Positions 42,337-51,826 of a stretch of 64,000 bases of DNA are shown in pieces. Position numbers and translations under genes: made by a program. Numbering within the stretch: position 1 is the first letter of the stretch; each line of letters begins with the position of its first letter. Source of the stretch: Chelatococcus sambhunathii (GTDB lineage Bacteria > Pseudomonadota > Alphaproteobacteria > Rhizobiales > Beijerinckiaceae); assembly GCF_001418005.1 (NCBI RefSeq), contig NZ_LIOL01000002.1, positions 304,990 to 368,989 of the forward strand, written 5' to 3'. The notes beneath the pieces are model-generated. The model was given only the letters and a program-made list of their open reading frames with translations. It did not search any database and had not been told where the DNA came from.

Positions 42337-45300
42337 TCACGCCGCCTTGCGCTGTTCGGCGATGCGCACGAGGTCGCGCAGCACGCGGGCCGTGCCCTTC
42401 AGGCGCGCCTCGGCGCTGTCCATGTCCTGGATGAAGACGATGCGCATGTCCGGCCGCACCTTGGCGAGCGTGCCCTCGCCGGCGACATAGGCGATGAGGC
42501 CTTCCGGATTGGCGAAGGAATTGTCGCGGAAAGCGACGATGAGACCCTTCGGCCCCGCCTCGACCTTCTCGACATTCGCGCGCCGGCACAGGGCCTTGAT
42601 GGCGACGAGCTTGAGGAGTTGGTCGACTTCCTCCGGCAGCGGGCCGAAGCGGTCGATGAGCTCGGCGCCGAAGGCGTCGATCTCGTCGTCGCGCTCCAGC
42701 GTCGACAGGCGCTTGTAGAGGCCGAGGCGCAGCTGCAGGTCGGGCACGTAGCCCTCCGGGATCATCACCGGGGTGCCGATGGTGATCGATGGCGACCATT
42801 GCTCCTCGGCCTCCTCGTCCGTCACCCCGGCCTTGAGCTGGGCCACCGCCTCCTCCAACATCTGCTGGTAGAGCTCGTAGCCGACCTCCTTGATGTGGCC
42901 CGACTGCTCCTCGCCAAGGAGGTTGCCCGCGCCGCGGATGTCGAGGTCGTGGCTGGCAAGCTGGAAGCCGGCCCCGAGCGTGTCGAGCGACTGCAGCACC
43001 TTGAGCCGGCGCTCGGCCGTGGCCGTCAGCGAGCGGTTGGCCGGCACGGTGAAGAGCGCATAGGCCCGCGTCTTCGAGCGGCCAACGCGTCCGCGCAGCT
43101 GGTAGAGCTGGGCAAGGCCGAACATGTCCGCCCGGTGCACGATGAGCGTGTTGGCGCGCGGAATGTCGAGGCCCGATTCGACGATGGTCGTCGAGAGCAG
43201 GATGTCGAACTTGCCCTCGTAGAAGGCCGTCATGGCGTCTTCGAGCTGGCCGGCCGGCATCTGCCCGTGGGCGACGACCACGCGCGCCTCCGGCACCTCG
43301 GCGTCGAGGAAGGCCTTCACCTCGGCGAGGTCCTCGATGCGCGGGCAAACGTAGAAGGCCTGGCCGCCGCGGTAGCGCTCGCGCAGCAGCGCCTCTCGGA
43401 TGACGAGCGGATCGAAGGGCGTGATGAAGGTGCGCACGGCGAGGCGATCGACCGGCGGCGTCGCGATGAGCGACAGTTCACGCACGCCGGTGAGTGCGAG
43501 TTGCAGCGTGCGCGGAATGGGCGTCGCCGACAGAGTCAGCACGTGCACCTCGGTGCGCAACTCCTTCAGCCGCTCCTTGTGGGCGACGCCGAAGTGCTGC
43601 TCCTCGTCGACGACGATGAGGCCGAGGTCCTTGAAGCGGATGGCCTTGCCGAGCAGGGCATGGGTGCCGACGACGATGTCGACGGTGCCGTCGGCGAGCC
43701 CCTCCTTGACCTTCTTTATCTCGCCCGCGGCGACGAAGCGCGACGCCTGGGCGATGCGGACCGGCAGGCCCCGGAAACGCTCGACGAAGGCCTTGTAGTG
43801 CTGGCGCGCCAGCAGCGTCGTCGGCACGACGACCGCCACTTGGCGGCCCGACAGGGCAACCGCGAAGGCCGCGCGCAGCGCCACTTCCGTCTTGCCGAAG
43901 CCGACATCGCCGCAGATGAGCCGGTCCATGGGCCGCCCGGCGGCGAGGTCGTCGAGCACCGCGTCGATGGCGTTCTGCTGGTCCTCCGTCTCGTCGTAGG
44001 GAAAGCGCGCCGAGAATTCGTCGTAGAGCCCTTCCGGCGGCTGAATGCGCGGCGCCTCCTTGAGCGCCCGCGCGGCCGCGATCTTGATCAGCGCCCCGGC
44101 CATCTCGCGGATGCGCTGCTTGAGCTTGGCCTTGCGCGCCTGCCAGGCGACGCCGCCCAGCTTGTCGAGCACCGCCTCCGTGTCTTCCGAGCCGTAGCGC
44201 GACAGGAGCTCGATGTTCTCCACCGGCAGGAACAGCTTGTCGCCGCCGGCATAGTGCAGCTCGAGGCAGTCGTGCGGCGCTCCGGCGGCGTCGATGGTCT
44301 TCAGCCCGACGAAACGGCCGATGCCGTGGTTGACGTGCACCACGAGATCGCCGGCCGTGAGGCTCGACACCTCGGCGATGAAGTCCTGCGCACGCTTGGC
44401 CTTGCGCTTGGCGCGCACGAGACGGTCGCCGAGGATGTCCTGCTCGCCGACGATGGCGAGGTCATCGGTCTCGAAGCCGTGCTCCAGTCCCCAGACGGCG
44501 AGCGCCGCCTCGTTGCGGGCAAGCGCCGAGACATGGGCGAGGCGCGAAATCGGCTTCGCCTGCGTCAGCCCATGGTCGGCAAGCACATGCCCAAGACGCT
44601 CGCGCGAACCCTCGGACCAGGCGGCGAGCACCACGTGCTTGCCCGCCTTCTGCAACTCGCGCACGTGGCGCACGGCGACGTCGAAGACGTTCACCGTCTC
44701 ATCCGCCCGCTCGGCGGCAAAGCTGCGCCCCTGCCGGCCACCGACATCGACCACGAGCCGTCCGCTCGTCTCCGGCTGGGCGAAGGGTGTCAGGCGGACA
44801 ATCGATTCGTTTTCAATTCGTTGTGCCCATTCGCTTACACCAAGGTAGAGCGCATCCGGCGGCAGCGGCTTGTAGGGCGCACCACCGACGACCGGCTGGT
44901 CGAGGGCCGCCTTGCGGGCATCGTAGTAATCGGCGATCTGCGCGAGACGCTCGCCCGCCGCGTCGTCGGCGAGCGCGTCGAAGACGAAGGGCACGCCCGG
45001 CAGATAGGTGAACAGCGTGTCGAGATGGTCGTGGAACAGCGGCAGCCAGTGTTCGACACCGGGATGGCGGCGCCCCTCGCTCACCGCTTCGTAGAGCGTA
45101 TCGTCCCGCGTCGCCGTGCCGAAGGCCGCCACATAGCCCTGGCGGAAGCGGCGCATCGTCTCGGTGGTGAGCTGCAGTTCGCTCATCGGCACGAGGTCGA
45201 GCGCGCGCAGCTGGTGCGTCGTGCGCTGCGTCTCGGGATCGAAGGCCCGGATCGATTCGAGCGTGTCGCCGAAGAAATCGAGGCGCAGCGGCTCCGGCAT

Positions 45301-45858
45301 GCCAGGGGCATAGAGGTCGACGATGCCGCCGCGCACCGCATATTCGCCCGTGTCACGCACGGTGCCGGTGCGCAGGAAGCCATTGACCTCGAGCCAGCTG
45401 ACCAGCGCCTCCATGTCCATGACATTGCCGGGCGCGGCCGAGAGCGTCTCGGTGGCGATGCGGGCGATGGGCGGCACGCGCTGCAGGATGGCGTTGACGG
45501 TCGTGAGGAGGATGCGCGGCTTGTCCTCTCCGGCCCGCGTGCGGGCGAGCCGGGCGAGCGTCGTCATGCGTCGCGCGGTTACGGCGGCGTTGGGCGACAC
45601 CCGATCATACGGCTGGCAGTCCCAGGCGGGAAAGGAAAGGACGTCGATCTCCGGCGCGACGAAGGACAGCGCCGCTTCCATAGCGGCCATGCGCTGACCG
45701 TCTCGGGCCACGTGCACGAGCGTCGCCGCCCTTTCCTCGCCTTTGGCGAGGGCGCGTGCGAGGTCGGCCGCGACGATGGCGTCGAGCCCGTCGGGCACGC
45801 TCGCGACGGTGAGGCTTTCGGCCCGCTTCAGGGCCTCGATGGCGCGTTTCAGCTGCAT
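42337..45858 (-). CDS. mfd: Transcription-repair coupling factor
   Basis: Mfd displaces RNA polymerase stalled at DNA damage and recruits UvrA. The 1173-residue protein has the UvrB-like N-terminal part (WDCQPYDRVSPNAAVTARRM, GGIVDLYAPG), the RNA polymerase interaction domain (GDLVVHVNHGIGRFVGL), the RecG-like motor with Walker A GDVGFGKTE and motif II DEEQHFG, and the C-terminal TRCF domain (VPDLQLRLGLYKRLSTLERDDE). All parts are intact. It follows sdhE by 68 bases on the same strand; the sdhE-mfd pair facing recG is a conserved arrangement. Confidence 0.97.
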   Translation of the reverse strand: MQLKRAIEALKRAESLTVASVPDGLDAIVAADLARALAKGEERAATLVHVARDGQRMAAMEAALSFVAPEIDVLSFPAWDCQPYDRVSPNAAVTARRMTTLARLARTRAGEDKPRILLTTVNAILQRVPPIARIATETLSAAPGNVMDMEALVSWLEVNGFLRTGTVRDTGEYAVRGGIVDLYAPGMPEPLRLDFFGDTLESIRAFDPETQRTTHQLRALDLVPMSELQLTTETMRRFRQGYVAAFGTATRDDTLYEAVSEGRRHPGVEHWLPLFHDHLDTLFTYLPGVPFVFDALADDAAGERLAQIADYYDARKAALDQPVVGGAPYKPLPPDALYLGVSEWAQRIENESIVRLTPFAQPETSGRLVVDVGGRQGRSFAAERADETVNVFDVAVRHVRELQKAGKHVVLAAWSEGSRERLGHVLADHGLTQAKPISRLAHVSALARNEAALAVWGLEHGFETDDLAIVGEQDILGDRLVRAKRKAKRAQDFIAEVSSLTAGDLVVHVNHGIGRFVGLKTIDAAGAPHDCLELHYAGGDKLFLPVENIELLSRYGSEDTEAVLDKLGGVAWQARKAKLKQRIREMAGALIKIAAARALKEAPRIQPPEGLYDEFSARFPYDETEDQQNAIDAVLDDLAAGRPMDRLICGDVGFGKTEVALRAAFAVALSGRQVAVVVPTTLLARQHYKAFVERFRGLPVRIAQASRFVAAGEIKKVKEGLADGTVDIVVGTHALLGKAIRFKDLGLIVVDEEQHFGVAHKERLKELRTEVHVLTLSATPIPRTLQLALTGVRELSLIATPPVDRLAVRTFITPFDPLVIREALLRERYRGGQAFYVCPRIEDLAEVKAFLDAEVPEARVVVAHGQMPAGQLEDAMTAFYEGKFDILLSTTIVESGLDIPRANTLIVHRADMFGLAQLYQLRGRVGRSKTRAYALFTVPANRSLTATAERRLKVLQSLDTLGAGFQLASHDLDIRGAGNLLGEEQSGHIKEVGYELYQQMLEEAVAQLKAGVTDEEAEEQWSPSITIGTPVMIPEGYVPDLQLRLGLYKRLSTLERDDEIDAFGAELIDRFGPLPEEVDQLLKLVAIKALCRRANVEKVEAGPKGLIVAFRDNSFANPEGLIAYVAGEGTLAKVRPDMRIVFIQDMDSAEARLKGTARVLRDLVRIAEQRKAA

Positions 45859-45926
45859 GGCAACCCTGATGATGGATGTCTCTGCCGACTGTCCGAAGCA
45901 GTCGGAACGCCGCGAGTTCTCAAGCC

Positions 45927-46223
45927 TTATGATCGCGCGGGTGCGCCGTCTGCGTGGAAGTTCCGCATGCGGCGGAAGAGCGGCGTGTCGTAGGCGGCCG
46001 GTACCGGTTCGCTGCCGCTGATCCAGGAGAAGAGGTCCTTGTCGACGAGTTCGATCAGCCGCTCGAACTCGGCGATCTCCTCTTCATCCAGCTGCGCCAA
46101 GTGAGCATCGGCGAAGCGACCCATGATCAGGTCCATCTCGCGCATGCCGCGATGCCAGGCGCGGTAGAGGATGCGCCGCCGGCGCATGGCGAGGTCGCTG
46201 TCGTCCGGCTGATTGTCGTTCAC
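45927..46223 (-). CDS. sdhE: FAD assembly factor SdhE (succinate dehydrogenase)
   Basis: A 98-residue protein of the SdhE/Sdh5/YgfY family, which assists covalent attachment of FAD to succinate dehydrogenase flavoprotein SdhA. The conserved RGxxE-like motif is seen as RGMREMDLIMGRFAD. The C-terminal half has the usual acidic helices DEEEIAEFERLIELVDKDLFSWI. Its charged N-terminus NDNQPDDSDLAMRRRR is normal. It is upstream of mfd and divergent from recG, whose start is 126 bases away. The sdh operon is not in the window. Confidence 0.92.
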   Translation of the reverse strand: MNDNQPDDSDLAMRRRRILYRAWHRGMREMDLIMGRFADAHLAQLDEEEIAEFERLIELVDKDLFSWISGSEPVPAAYDTPLFRRMRNFHADGAPARS

Positions 46224-46349
46224 GGTTTGTCTCCTTCGCGGCCGAACACGCGAGAGTCGTCGCGCCAGGCTCGGGCGGGTATATAGCGCCCGACAGGATG
46301 TCTGTCAGCCCGCCCGCGATTTCCGTTCGAACCTCCAGCAGCCCCAGCG

Positions 46350-48455
46350 ATGCGCCCCTCGCTCCTCGATCCACTCTTCGCCGAAGTGACCTCGCTGCCC
46401 GGCGTCGGCCCGCGCATGCGGCTGCTGTTCGACAGGCTCGTGGGCGAGCCGGGCAAGCCCGCCCGCGTGCTCGACCTGCTCTTCCACCTGCCCCATGGCG
46501 CCGTCGATCGGCGCGCCCGACCGACCGTGGCGGAGGCGGTGCCCGGCGAGATCGTGACGCTCACCGTCCGTGTCGTCTCGCACCATCCCTCGCCGCCCGG
46601 CCGCTCGCGCGCGCCCTATCGCGTCGTCGTGGAGGACGAGACGGGCGACGTCACCCTCGTCTTCTTCAACGCCGACCGGCGGCGGCTCGACAAGCTGCTG
46701 CCCGTCGGCGAGAAGCGCTTCGTCTCTGGCAAGATCGAATTGTGGGACGGGCGGCGCCAGATGGTCCACCCCGACCGCATCGTCGATGCCGCCGGCCTTG
46801 CCGACATGCCGGTTGTGGAGCCGACCTACGGCCTCACCGAAGGCCTGACGGCGCGGTATGTGAACCGCGTCGCCCGCGCCGCTCTCGCCCGCGTGCCGGA
46901 ACTGCCCGAGTGGCAGGATGAGAACTGGCTGGCGCGCAACGATTTTCCCGATTTCCGCACCGCGCTCGAGCGCTTGCACGCCCCGCAGGACATGGCCGCC
47001 TTCGCGCCGGACAGTGCCGCCCGCCGCCGCCTCGCCTATGACGAACTGCTCGCGACCCAGCTCGCCCTCGCGCTCCTGCGCAAGAGCCTGCGCCGTGCAC
47101 CGGGGCGAGAGAACGTCGGCGATGGCCGCCTCGTCGCCCGCCTGCGCGAGGCTCTGCCCTTCGCCCTCACCGGCTCGCAGGAACAGGCGATCGCCGACAT
47201 CCGCCGCGATCTCGCCGCGCCGCAGCGCATGCTGCGCCTCTTGCAGGGCGACGTCGGCTCCGGCAAGACGGCCGTTGCCCTGATGGCCATGGCGAGCGCC
47301 GTCGAGGCCGGCCGGCAGGCGGCGATGATGGCGCCGACGGAGATCCTCGCCCGCCAGCATTTCGAGCGCCTTGCGCCGCTCGCCGAAGCCGCCGGTTTGC
47401 GGCTCGGCCTCTTCACGGGCCGGGACAAAGGCGCCGAAAGGCGGCGCACGCTCGCGGCGCTTGCCGAGGGCGGGCTCGACATCGTGGTCGGCACCCATGC
47501 GCTGTTCCAGGAAGACGTTGCCTTCCAGGACCTCGGCCTGGCCGTGGTCGACGAGCAGCACCGCTTCGGTGTGCACCAGCGCTTTGCCCTCGGCGCCAAG
47601 GGCGTGGCCGTCGACGTGCTTGTCATGACGGCGACCCCCATCCCGCGCACCCTGGTGCTCACCTATTTCGGCGACATGGACGTGTCGGTCCTCAAGGAGA
47701 AGCCGGTCGGCCGCAAGCCGATCGACACCCGTACCGTACCGCTCGAACGGCTCGACGAGGTGGTGGCCGCGACCGGCCGGGCGATCCGCGGCGGCGCGCG
47801 CGTCTATTGGGTCTGCCCGCTCGTCGCCGAATCGGAAACGCTCGACGTCGCGGCGGCGGAGGAGCGCTACGCGAGCCTCGTCTCCGTCTTCGGGAGCGAG
47901 GCCGTCGGCCTCCTGCACGGCAGGATGCCGGGACGGGAGAAGGACGCCGTCATGGCGCGCTTCGCGGCGGGAGACCTTAAGATTCTCGTCGCCACCACGG
48001 TCATCGAGGTCGGCGTCGACGTACCCGAGGCGACCGTCATGGTCATCGAGCACGCGGAACGATTCGGCCTCGCCCAGCTCCACCAGCTGCGCGGGCGCAT
48101 CGGCCGCGGGGCGGCCGCCTCCACCTGCCTTCTCCTCTACAAGGCGCCGCTCGGCCCGGTGGCCGAGGCGCGCCTCAGGATCATGCGCGAGACGGAGGAC
48201 GGCTTCCGCATCGCCGAGGAGGACCTGAAGCTGCGCGGCGAGGGCGAGATCCTCGGCACACGCCAGTCCGGCGCTCCCGACTTCCGCCTGGTGCGCACCG
48301 AGACCGATGCGGACCTCATCGCCGCCGCCAGGGACGATGCGCGGCTCGTCATCGAGCGCGATCCCAGGCTCGGGAGCCCGCGCGGCGAGGCTTTGCGGCT
48401 GCTGCTCTATCTCTTCGAGCGCGACGAGGCCATCCGCCTGCTGCGCGCCGGCTGA
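46350..48455 (+). CDS. recG: ATP-dependent DNA helicase RecG
   Basis: Reverses stalled replication forks and processes branched DNA. In 701 residues it has the OB-fold wedge domain (about 60-155, with VEDETGDVTLVFFNADRRR), helicase motif I LLQGDVGSGKTAVA, motif II VVDEQHRFGV, motif III MTATPIPRT, and motif VI LHQLRGRIGRG, then the C-terminal RecG-specific segment TRQSGAPDFRLV. It is divergent from sdhE-mfd and ends 2 bases before the convergent DUF502 gene. Confidence 0.97.
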   Translation: MRPSLLDPLFAEVTSLPGVGPRMRLLFDRLVGEPGKPARVLDLLFHLPHGAVDRRARPTVAEAVPGEIVTLTVRVVSHHPSPPGRSRAPYRVVVEDETGDVTLVFFNADRRRLDKLLPVGEKRFVSGKIELWDGRRQMVHPDRIVDAAGLADMPVVEPTYGLTEGLTARYVNRVARAALARVPELPEWQDENWLARNDFPDFRTALERLHAPQDMAAFAPDSAARRRLAYDELLATQLALALLRKSLRRAPGRENVGDGRLVARLREALPFALTGSQEQAIADIRRDLAAPQRMLRLLQGDVGSGKTAVALMAMASAVEAGRQAAMMAPTEILARQHFERLAPLAEAAGLRLGLFTGRDKGAERRRTLAALAEGGLDIVVGTHALFQEDVAFQDLGLAVVDEQHRFGVHQRFALGAKGVAVDVLVMTATPIPRTLVLTYFGDMDVSVLKEKPVGRKPIDTRTVPLERLDEVVAATGRAIRGGARVYWVCPLVAESETLDVAAAEERYASLVSVFGSEAVGLLHGRMPGREKDAVMARFAAGDLKILVATTVIEVGVDVPEATVMVIEHAERFGLAQLHQLRGRIGRGAAASTCLLLYKAPLGPVAEARLRIMRETEDGFRIAEEDLKLRGEGEILGTRQSGAPDFRLVRTETDADLIAAARDDARLVIERDPRLGSPRGEALRLLLYLFERDEAIRLLRAG

Positions 48456-48457
48456 GA

Positions 48458-49237
48458 CTAAGGCTGAACCGGCTCCAGCCCCTTGCGCTTGCGCGCCGGC
48501 AGCGCCTTCGCCGGCGCCGGCTTGGCACTATCGGGCTGGATGACGCCGCCGGACATGATGAGCTTCGCCGCCTCCTCCACCGTCAGGGAAACCTCGATGA
48601 CGTCCTTGCGCGGCAGGTAGAAGAAGAACCCCGTCGTCGGATTGGGCGTGCATGGCATGAAGACGCCGACATAGTCGCCGGCATCCGGCAGGCGCTCGGC
48701 GATGGCTTTGGCCGGCGGCGCCGAGAGGAAGGCGATCGACCACACCTCGCGCGAGGGATAGGGGATGAGCACCACGGAGCGGAAGGAGGTGCCCTGCTCC
48801 GAGAACACCGTCTCGAAGACCTGCTTCACGCCCTTGTAGAGGCTGCGCACCACGGGCATGCGCGCCAGGATGCGTTCGCCGAAATTGAGCAGCGAGCGCC
48901 CGACGAGATTGGCCGTCAGGAAACCGAGCAGGGTCAGGCCGATGAAGGCCACGACGAGACCGAAGCCCGGGATGGCGAAGGGCAGATAGGTGTCCGGCAG
49001 GTAGGCCGCGGGGATGAGCGGCTTCACCCAGCCGTCGATGAGGCCGATGATCCAGGTGACGATATAGGCCGTGATGGCGAGCGGACCGGCGACGACGACG
49101 CCGGTCAGGAAATAGTTGCGCAACCGGGAACCGGCCGTGTGCGGCCGGACGGCCGAGGCTGCGGCCACCTCCTGGGCGATCTGATGCGCCGTCGGAACGG
49201 TTTCGTCATCCTCCGGCTGCTTGTGCCTGTCATCCAT
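48458..49237 (-). CDS. DUF502 membrane protein
   Basis: A 259-residue inner-membrane protein with two predicted helices (NYFLTGVVVAGPLAITAYIV and the region FAIPGFGLVVAFIGLTLLGF), followed by the DUF502 core GERILARMPVVRSLYKGVKQVFETV and VWSIAFLSAPP and VFMPCTPNPTTGFFFYLP. The function of this family is unknown in bacteria. The ATG at 49237 (MDDRHKQPEDDE) is chosen over 49294. Its tail has alternating Ala, Pro and Lys. The gene is convergent with recG, a conserved pairing in Hyphomicrobiales. Confidence 0.88.
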   Translation of the reverse strand: MDDRHKQPEDDETVPTAHQIAQEVAAASAVRPHTAGSRLRNYFLTGVVVAGPLAITAYIVTWIIGLIDGWVKPLIPAAYLPDTYLPFAIPGFGLVVAFIGLTLLGFLTANLVGRSLLNFGERILARMPVVRSLYKGVKQVFETVFSEQGTSFRSVVLIPYPSREVWSIAFLSAPPAKAIAERLPDAGDYVGVFMPCTPNPTTGFFFYLPRKDVIEVSLTVEEAAKLIMSGGVIQPDSAKPAPAKALPARKRKGLEPVQP

Positions 49238-49390
49238 GCGATACAACCTGTCCCCTGAGGCTTGCCGGGGCGTGTCATGCGGCCGCATCCCCACCCCGAA
49301 GCCCTTTCACAATTGATGGGGCTTTGCCATTTTCCTTGCAAGCAGGCCAATCACCGCAGGCGTTTCAGACAAATCGAATCGGAACGACAC

Positions 49391-49837
49391 GTGGAAGGCA
49401 GGAGGATCGAGCAGGATCGCCGCAGCAGGGCGACCGACGCGGGGCAGCGGATTGCGGCCCGCTCACCGGCTGCGCGCTTCATCTATCTCGGGCTCGGCTG
49501 CCTCTTCGTCCCCATCGGAGCCATCGGCCTCGTCATCCCGCTCCTGCCGGGCACGGTCTTCCTCATTCTTGCGGCGGCATGCTTTGCCCGGTCCTCACCG
49601 CGTTTCGAGCAATGGCTGCTCGAGCACCGATACCTTGGCCCCTCCGTCCGCGCCTGGCGCGCGAACGGCTCCATCCCCCGCCGGGTGAAGTGGATCGCCT
49701 GTATCAGCCTCGTCGTCAGCTACGGCATCGTGCTGGCTTCGGCCGCGCCGATGGTGGGCCGCATCGCGGCCGCCGCCTGCTTCATTGCCGTGGCGGCCTA
49801 TATCATCACGCGGCCCGAGCCTGTCGCGGAGGTATGA
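49391..49837 (+). CDS. DUF454 (YbaN-like) small membrane protein
   Basis: A roughly 148-residue YbaN/DUF454 protein with three or four hydrophobic segments: FIYLGLGCLFVPIGAIGLVIPL, TVFLILAAACFARSSPRFEQWL, and C-terminal ones ending VAAYIITRP. The PLLPGTVFLI and ARSSPRFEQWLL signatures are family typical. The start is uncertain; I chose GTG at 49391, in frame with the domain, while upstream ATGs at 49262 or 49316 would add atypical residues. It sits between divergent DUF502 and convergent glmS. Function unknown. Confidence 0.78.
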   Translation: MEGRRIEQDRRSRATDAGQRIAARSPAARFIYLGLGCLFVPIGAIGLVIPLLPGTVFLILAAACFARSSPRFEQWLLEHRYLGPSVRAWRANGSIPRRVKWIACISLVVSYGIVLASAAPMVGRIAAAACFIAVAAYIITRPEPVAEV

Positions 49838-49861
49838 GCGGCTGGCAACAGCCCGCGGCGC

Positions 49862-51688
49862 TCATTCGACGGTCACGGACTTGGCGAGATTGCGCGGCTG
49901 GTCCACGTCCTTCCCCATGAAGAGCGCCGTGTGATAGGCGATCAGCTGGGCCGGTATGGCGTAGACCAGCGGCGCGATGATGGGGTTCATGGCCGGCATG
50001 GCGACGGTCGCCATCGTCTCCACGGCCGCCTCGCGTGCCGCATGCGCCTCGCCGACGAGGACGATGCGCCCGCCGCGCGCTGCCACCTCCTGCATGTTCG
50101 ACACGGTCTTCTCGAAGACGGCATCGCTGGGTGCCAACACAATGACCGGCACCGTCTCGTCGATGAGGGCGATGGGGCCGTGCTTCAATTCGCCGGCGGC
50201 ATAGCCCTCCGCATGGATGTAGGAGATTTCCTTGAGCTTCAGTGCGCCCTCGAGCGCGAGCGGATAGGCCATGCCGCGCCCGAGGTAGAGCACGTCGCGC
50301 GCCTTGGACAATTCGCGCGCCAGGCCCTCGATATCCGCCTCGCTCTTCAGCGCCTCGGCCATGAGGCCAGGCACCGAGATGAGGGCGGAGACGAGCCCCT
50401 CCTCGTCCCGCTCGCTCAGGGTGCCGCGCGCCCGCCCGGCGGCGATCGCCAGCGCCAGCAGCACCGCGAGCTGGCAGGTGAAGGCCTTGGTCGAGGCCAC
50501 TCCGATCTCGGGGCCGGCGAGCGTCGGCAGCACGGCCGTGCTTTCGCGGGCGATCGTCGAGGTTGGCACGTTGACGACGGACAGGATCGAGGCACCACCC
50601 GCCTTGGCATAGCGCAGCGAGGCGAGCGTGTCGGCGGTCTCGCCCGACTGGGAGATGAACAGCGCCACGTCCGTCGCGAACAGCGGCATCTCGCGGTAGC
50701 GGAACTCGGAGGCGACGTCGATCTCCACCGGCAGGCGCGCCAGCCGCTCGAACCAGTAGCGCGCGACGAGCCCCGCGTAATAGGCCGTGCCGCAGGCCGA
50801 GATGACGATGCGGTTCACCTTGCGGAAATCGACGGCGAGTTCAGCCGGCATCTTCACCCGACCTGCCGCGAGGTCGACGTAATGGGCGACCGTGCGGCCG
50901 ACCACCTCCGGCTGCTCGTGGATCTCCTTCGCCATGAAATGGCGGTGGTTGCCCTTGTCAGCGATGAAGGCGCCTGGCGAGAACCGCTGGCGCTCGCGCT
51001 GAACCACCTTGCCGGAAGCGTCGCGGATGATGGCGCCGTCGTGCGACAGCACCGCCCAGTCGCCATCGTCGAGATAGGAGATCTCGTCCGTCAGCGGCGC
51101 CAGTGCCAGCGCATCGGAGCCCAGATACATCTCGCCTTCGCCATAGCCGATGGCGAGCGGCGCCCCGTGGCGCGCACCGATGAGAAGGTCGTCCTCGCCG
51201 GCGAAGACGAAGGCGAGCGCGAAGGCGCCGCGCAGCTGCGGCAGGACGGCGGCGACAGCATCGGCCGGCGCCTTGCCCGCCCGCATCTCGCGCGTCACCA
51301 GCTGGGCGACGACCTCGGTGTCCGTCTCGGTCTCGAAGACCACGCCCCCGGCCTGCAGCTCCTCCTTGAGCGCGCGGAAATTCTCGATGATGCCGTTGTG
51401 GACCACGGCGAGACGATCCGTCGCATGCGGATGCGCGTTGGTTTCGTTGGGGCGGCCATGTGTCGCCCAGCGGGTGTGGCCGATGCCGACGGGACCGGAC
51501 AGCGGCGAGCGCGCCAGCTTGTCCTCGAGGTTGCGCAACTTGCCCTCGGCCCGGCGGCGCTCCAGCCGCCCGTTCTCAAGTGTGGCGACGCCGGCAGAGT
51601 CGTAGCCGCGGTATTCGAGGCGCTTCAGCGCATCCACCACGAGCGGGGCGGCCGGCTGCCGCCCGAGTATTCCCACGATGCCGCACAT
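49862..51688 (-). CDS. glmS: Glutamine-fructose-6-phosphate aminotransferase (isomerizing)
   Basis: Makes glucosamine 6-phosphate, first step to UDP-GlcNAc for peptidoglycan and lipid A. The 608-residue protein begins with MCGIVGILGRQ, where Cys2 is the N-terminal nucleophile of the glutaminase domain. Other glutaminase features are RLEYRGYDSAG and RWATHGRPNE. Two SIS domains follow, with SACGTAYYAG, SQSGETADTLASLR, the EGALKLKEISYIHAEGY segment and the C-terminal DVDQPRNLAKSVTVE. It is downstream of glmU by 138 bases on the same strand, and convergent with the DUF454 gene. Confidence 0.97.
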   Translation of the reverse strand: MCGIVGILGRQPAAPLVVDALKRLEYRGYDSAGVATLENGRLERRRAEGKLRNLEDKLARSPLSGPVGIGHTRWATHGRPNETNAHPHATDRLAVVHNGIIENFRALKEELQAGGVVFETETDTEVVAQLVTREMRAGKAPADAVAAVLPQLRGAFALAFVFAGEDDLLIGARHGAPLAIGYGEGEMYLGSDALALAPLTDEISYLDDGDWAVLSHDGAIIRDASGKVVQRERQRFSPGAFIADKGNHRHFMAKEIHEQPEVVGRTVAHYVDLAAGRVKMPAELAVDFRKVNRIVISACGTAYYAGLVARYWFERLARLPVEIDVASEFRYREMPLFATDVALFISQSGETADTLASLRYAKAGGASILSVVNVPTSTIARESTAVLPTLAGPEIGVASTKAFTCQLAVLLALAIAAGRARGTLSERDEEGLVSALISVPGLMAEALKSEADIEGLARELSKARDVLYLGRGMAYPLALEGALKLKEISYIHAEGYAAGELKHGPIALIDETVPVIVLAPSDAVFEKTVSNMQEVAARGGRIVLVGEAHAAREAAVETMATVAMPAMNPIIAPLVYAIPAQLIAYHTALFMGKDVDQPRNLAKSVTVE

Positions 51689-51826
51689 GGATGGTCTACT
51701 CCCCGAAAGGCCAGCACAGTCGTATCGCCGATCACGGCGGATCGACGTGGTATCCGATCGCGACGCGCAGGTTCAAATCACGTTCGATATCCGTTTGTGA
51801 CGTAAGGGCGCAGATGAGCATGCGCC

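Noticed and set aside
51752-51800. A GGTTCAAATC stretch upstream of glmS that looks like a tRNA T-loop
   Set aside because: The flanking bases do not form a T-stem, and no acceptor or anticodon arm can be built around it.
51689-51826. A glmS ribozyme or other riboswitch upstream of glmS
   Set aside because: The glmS ribozyme is a Firmicutes feature; no core sequence or fold is seen in this 138-base gap.
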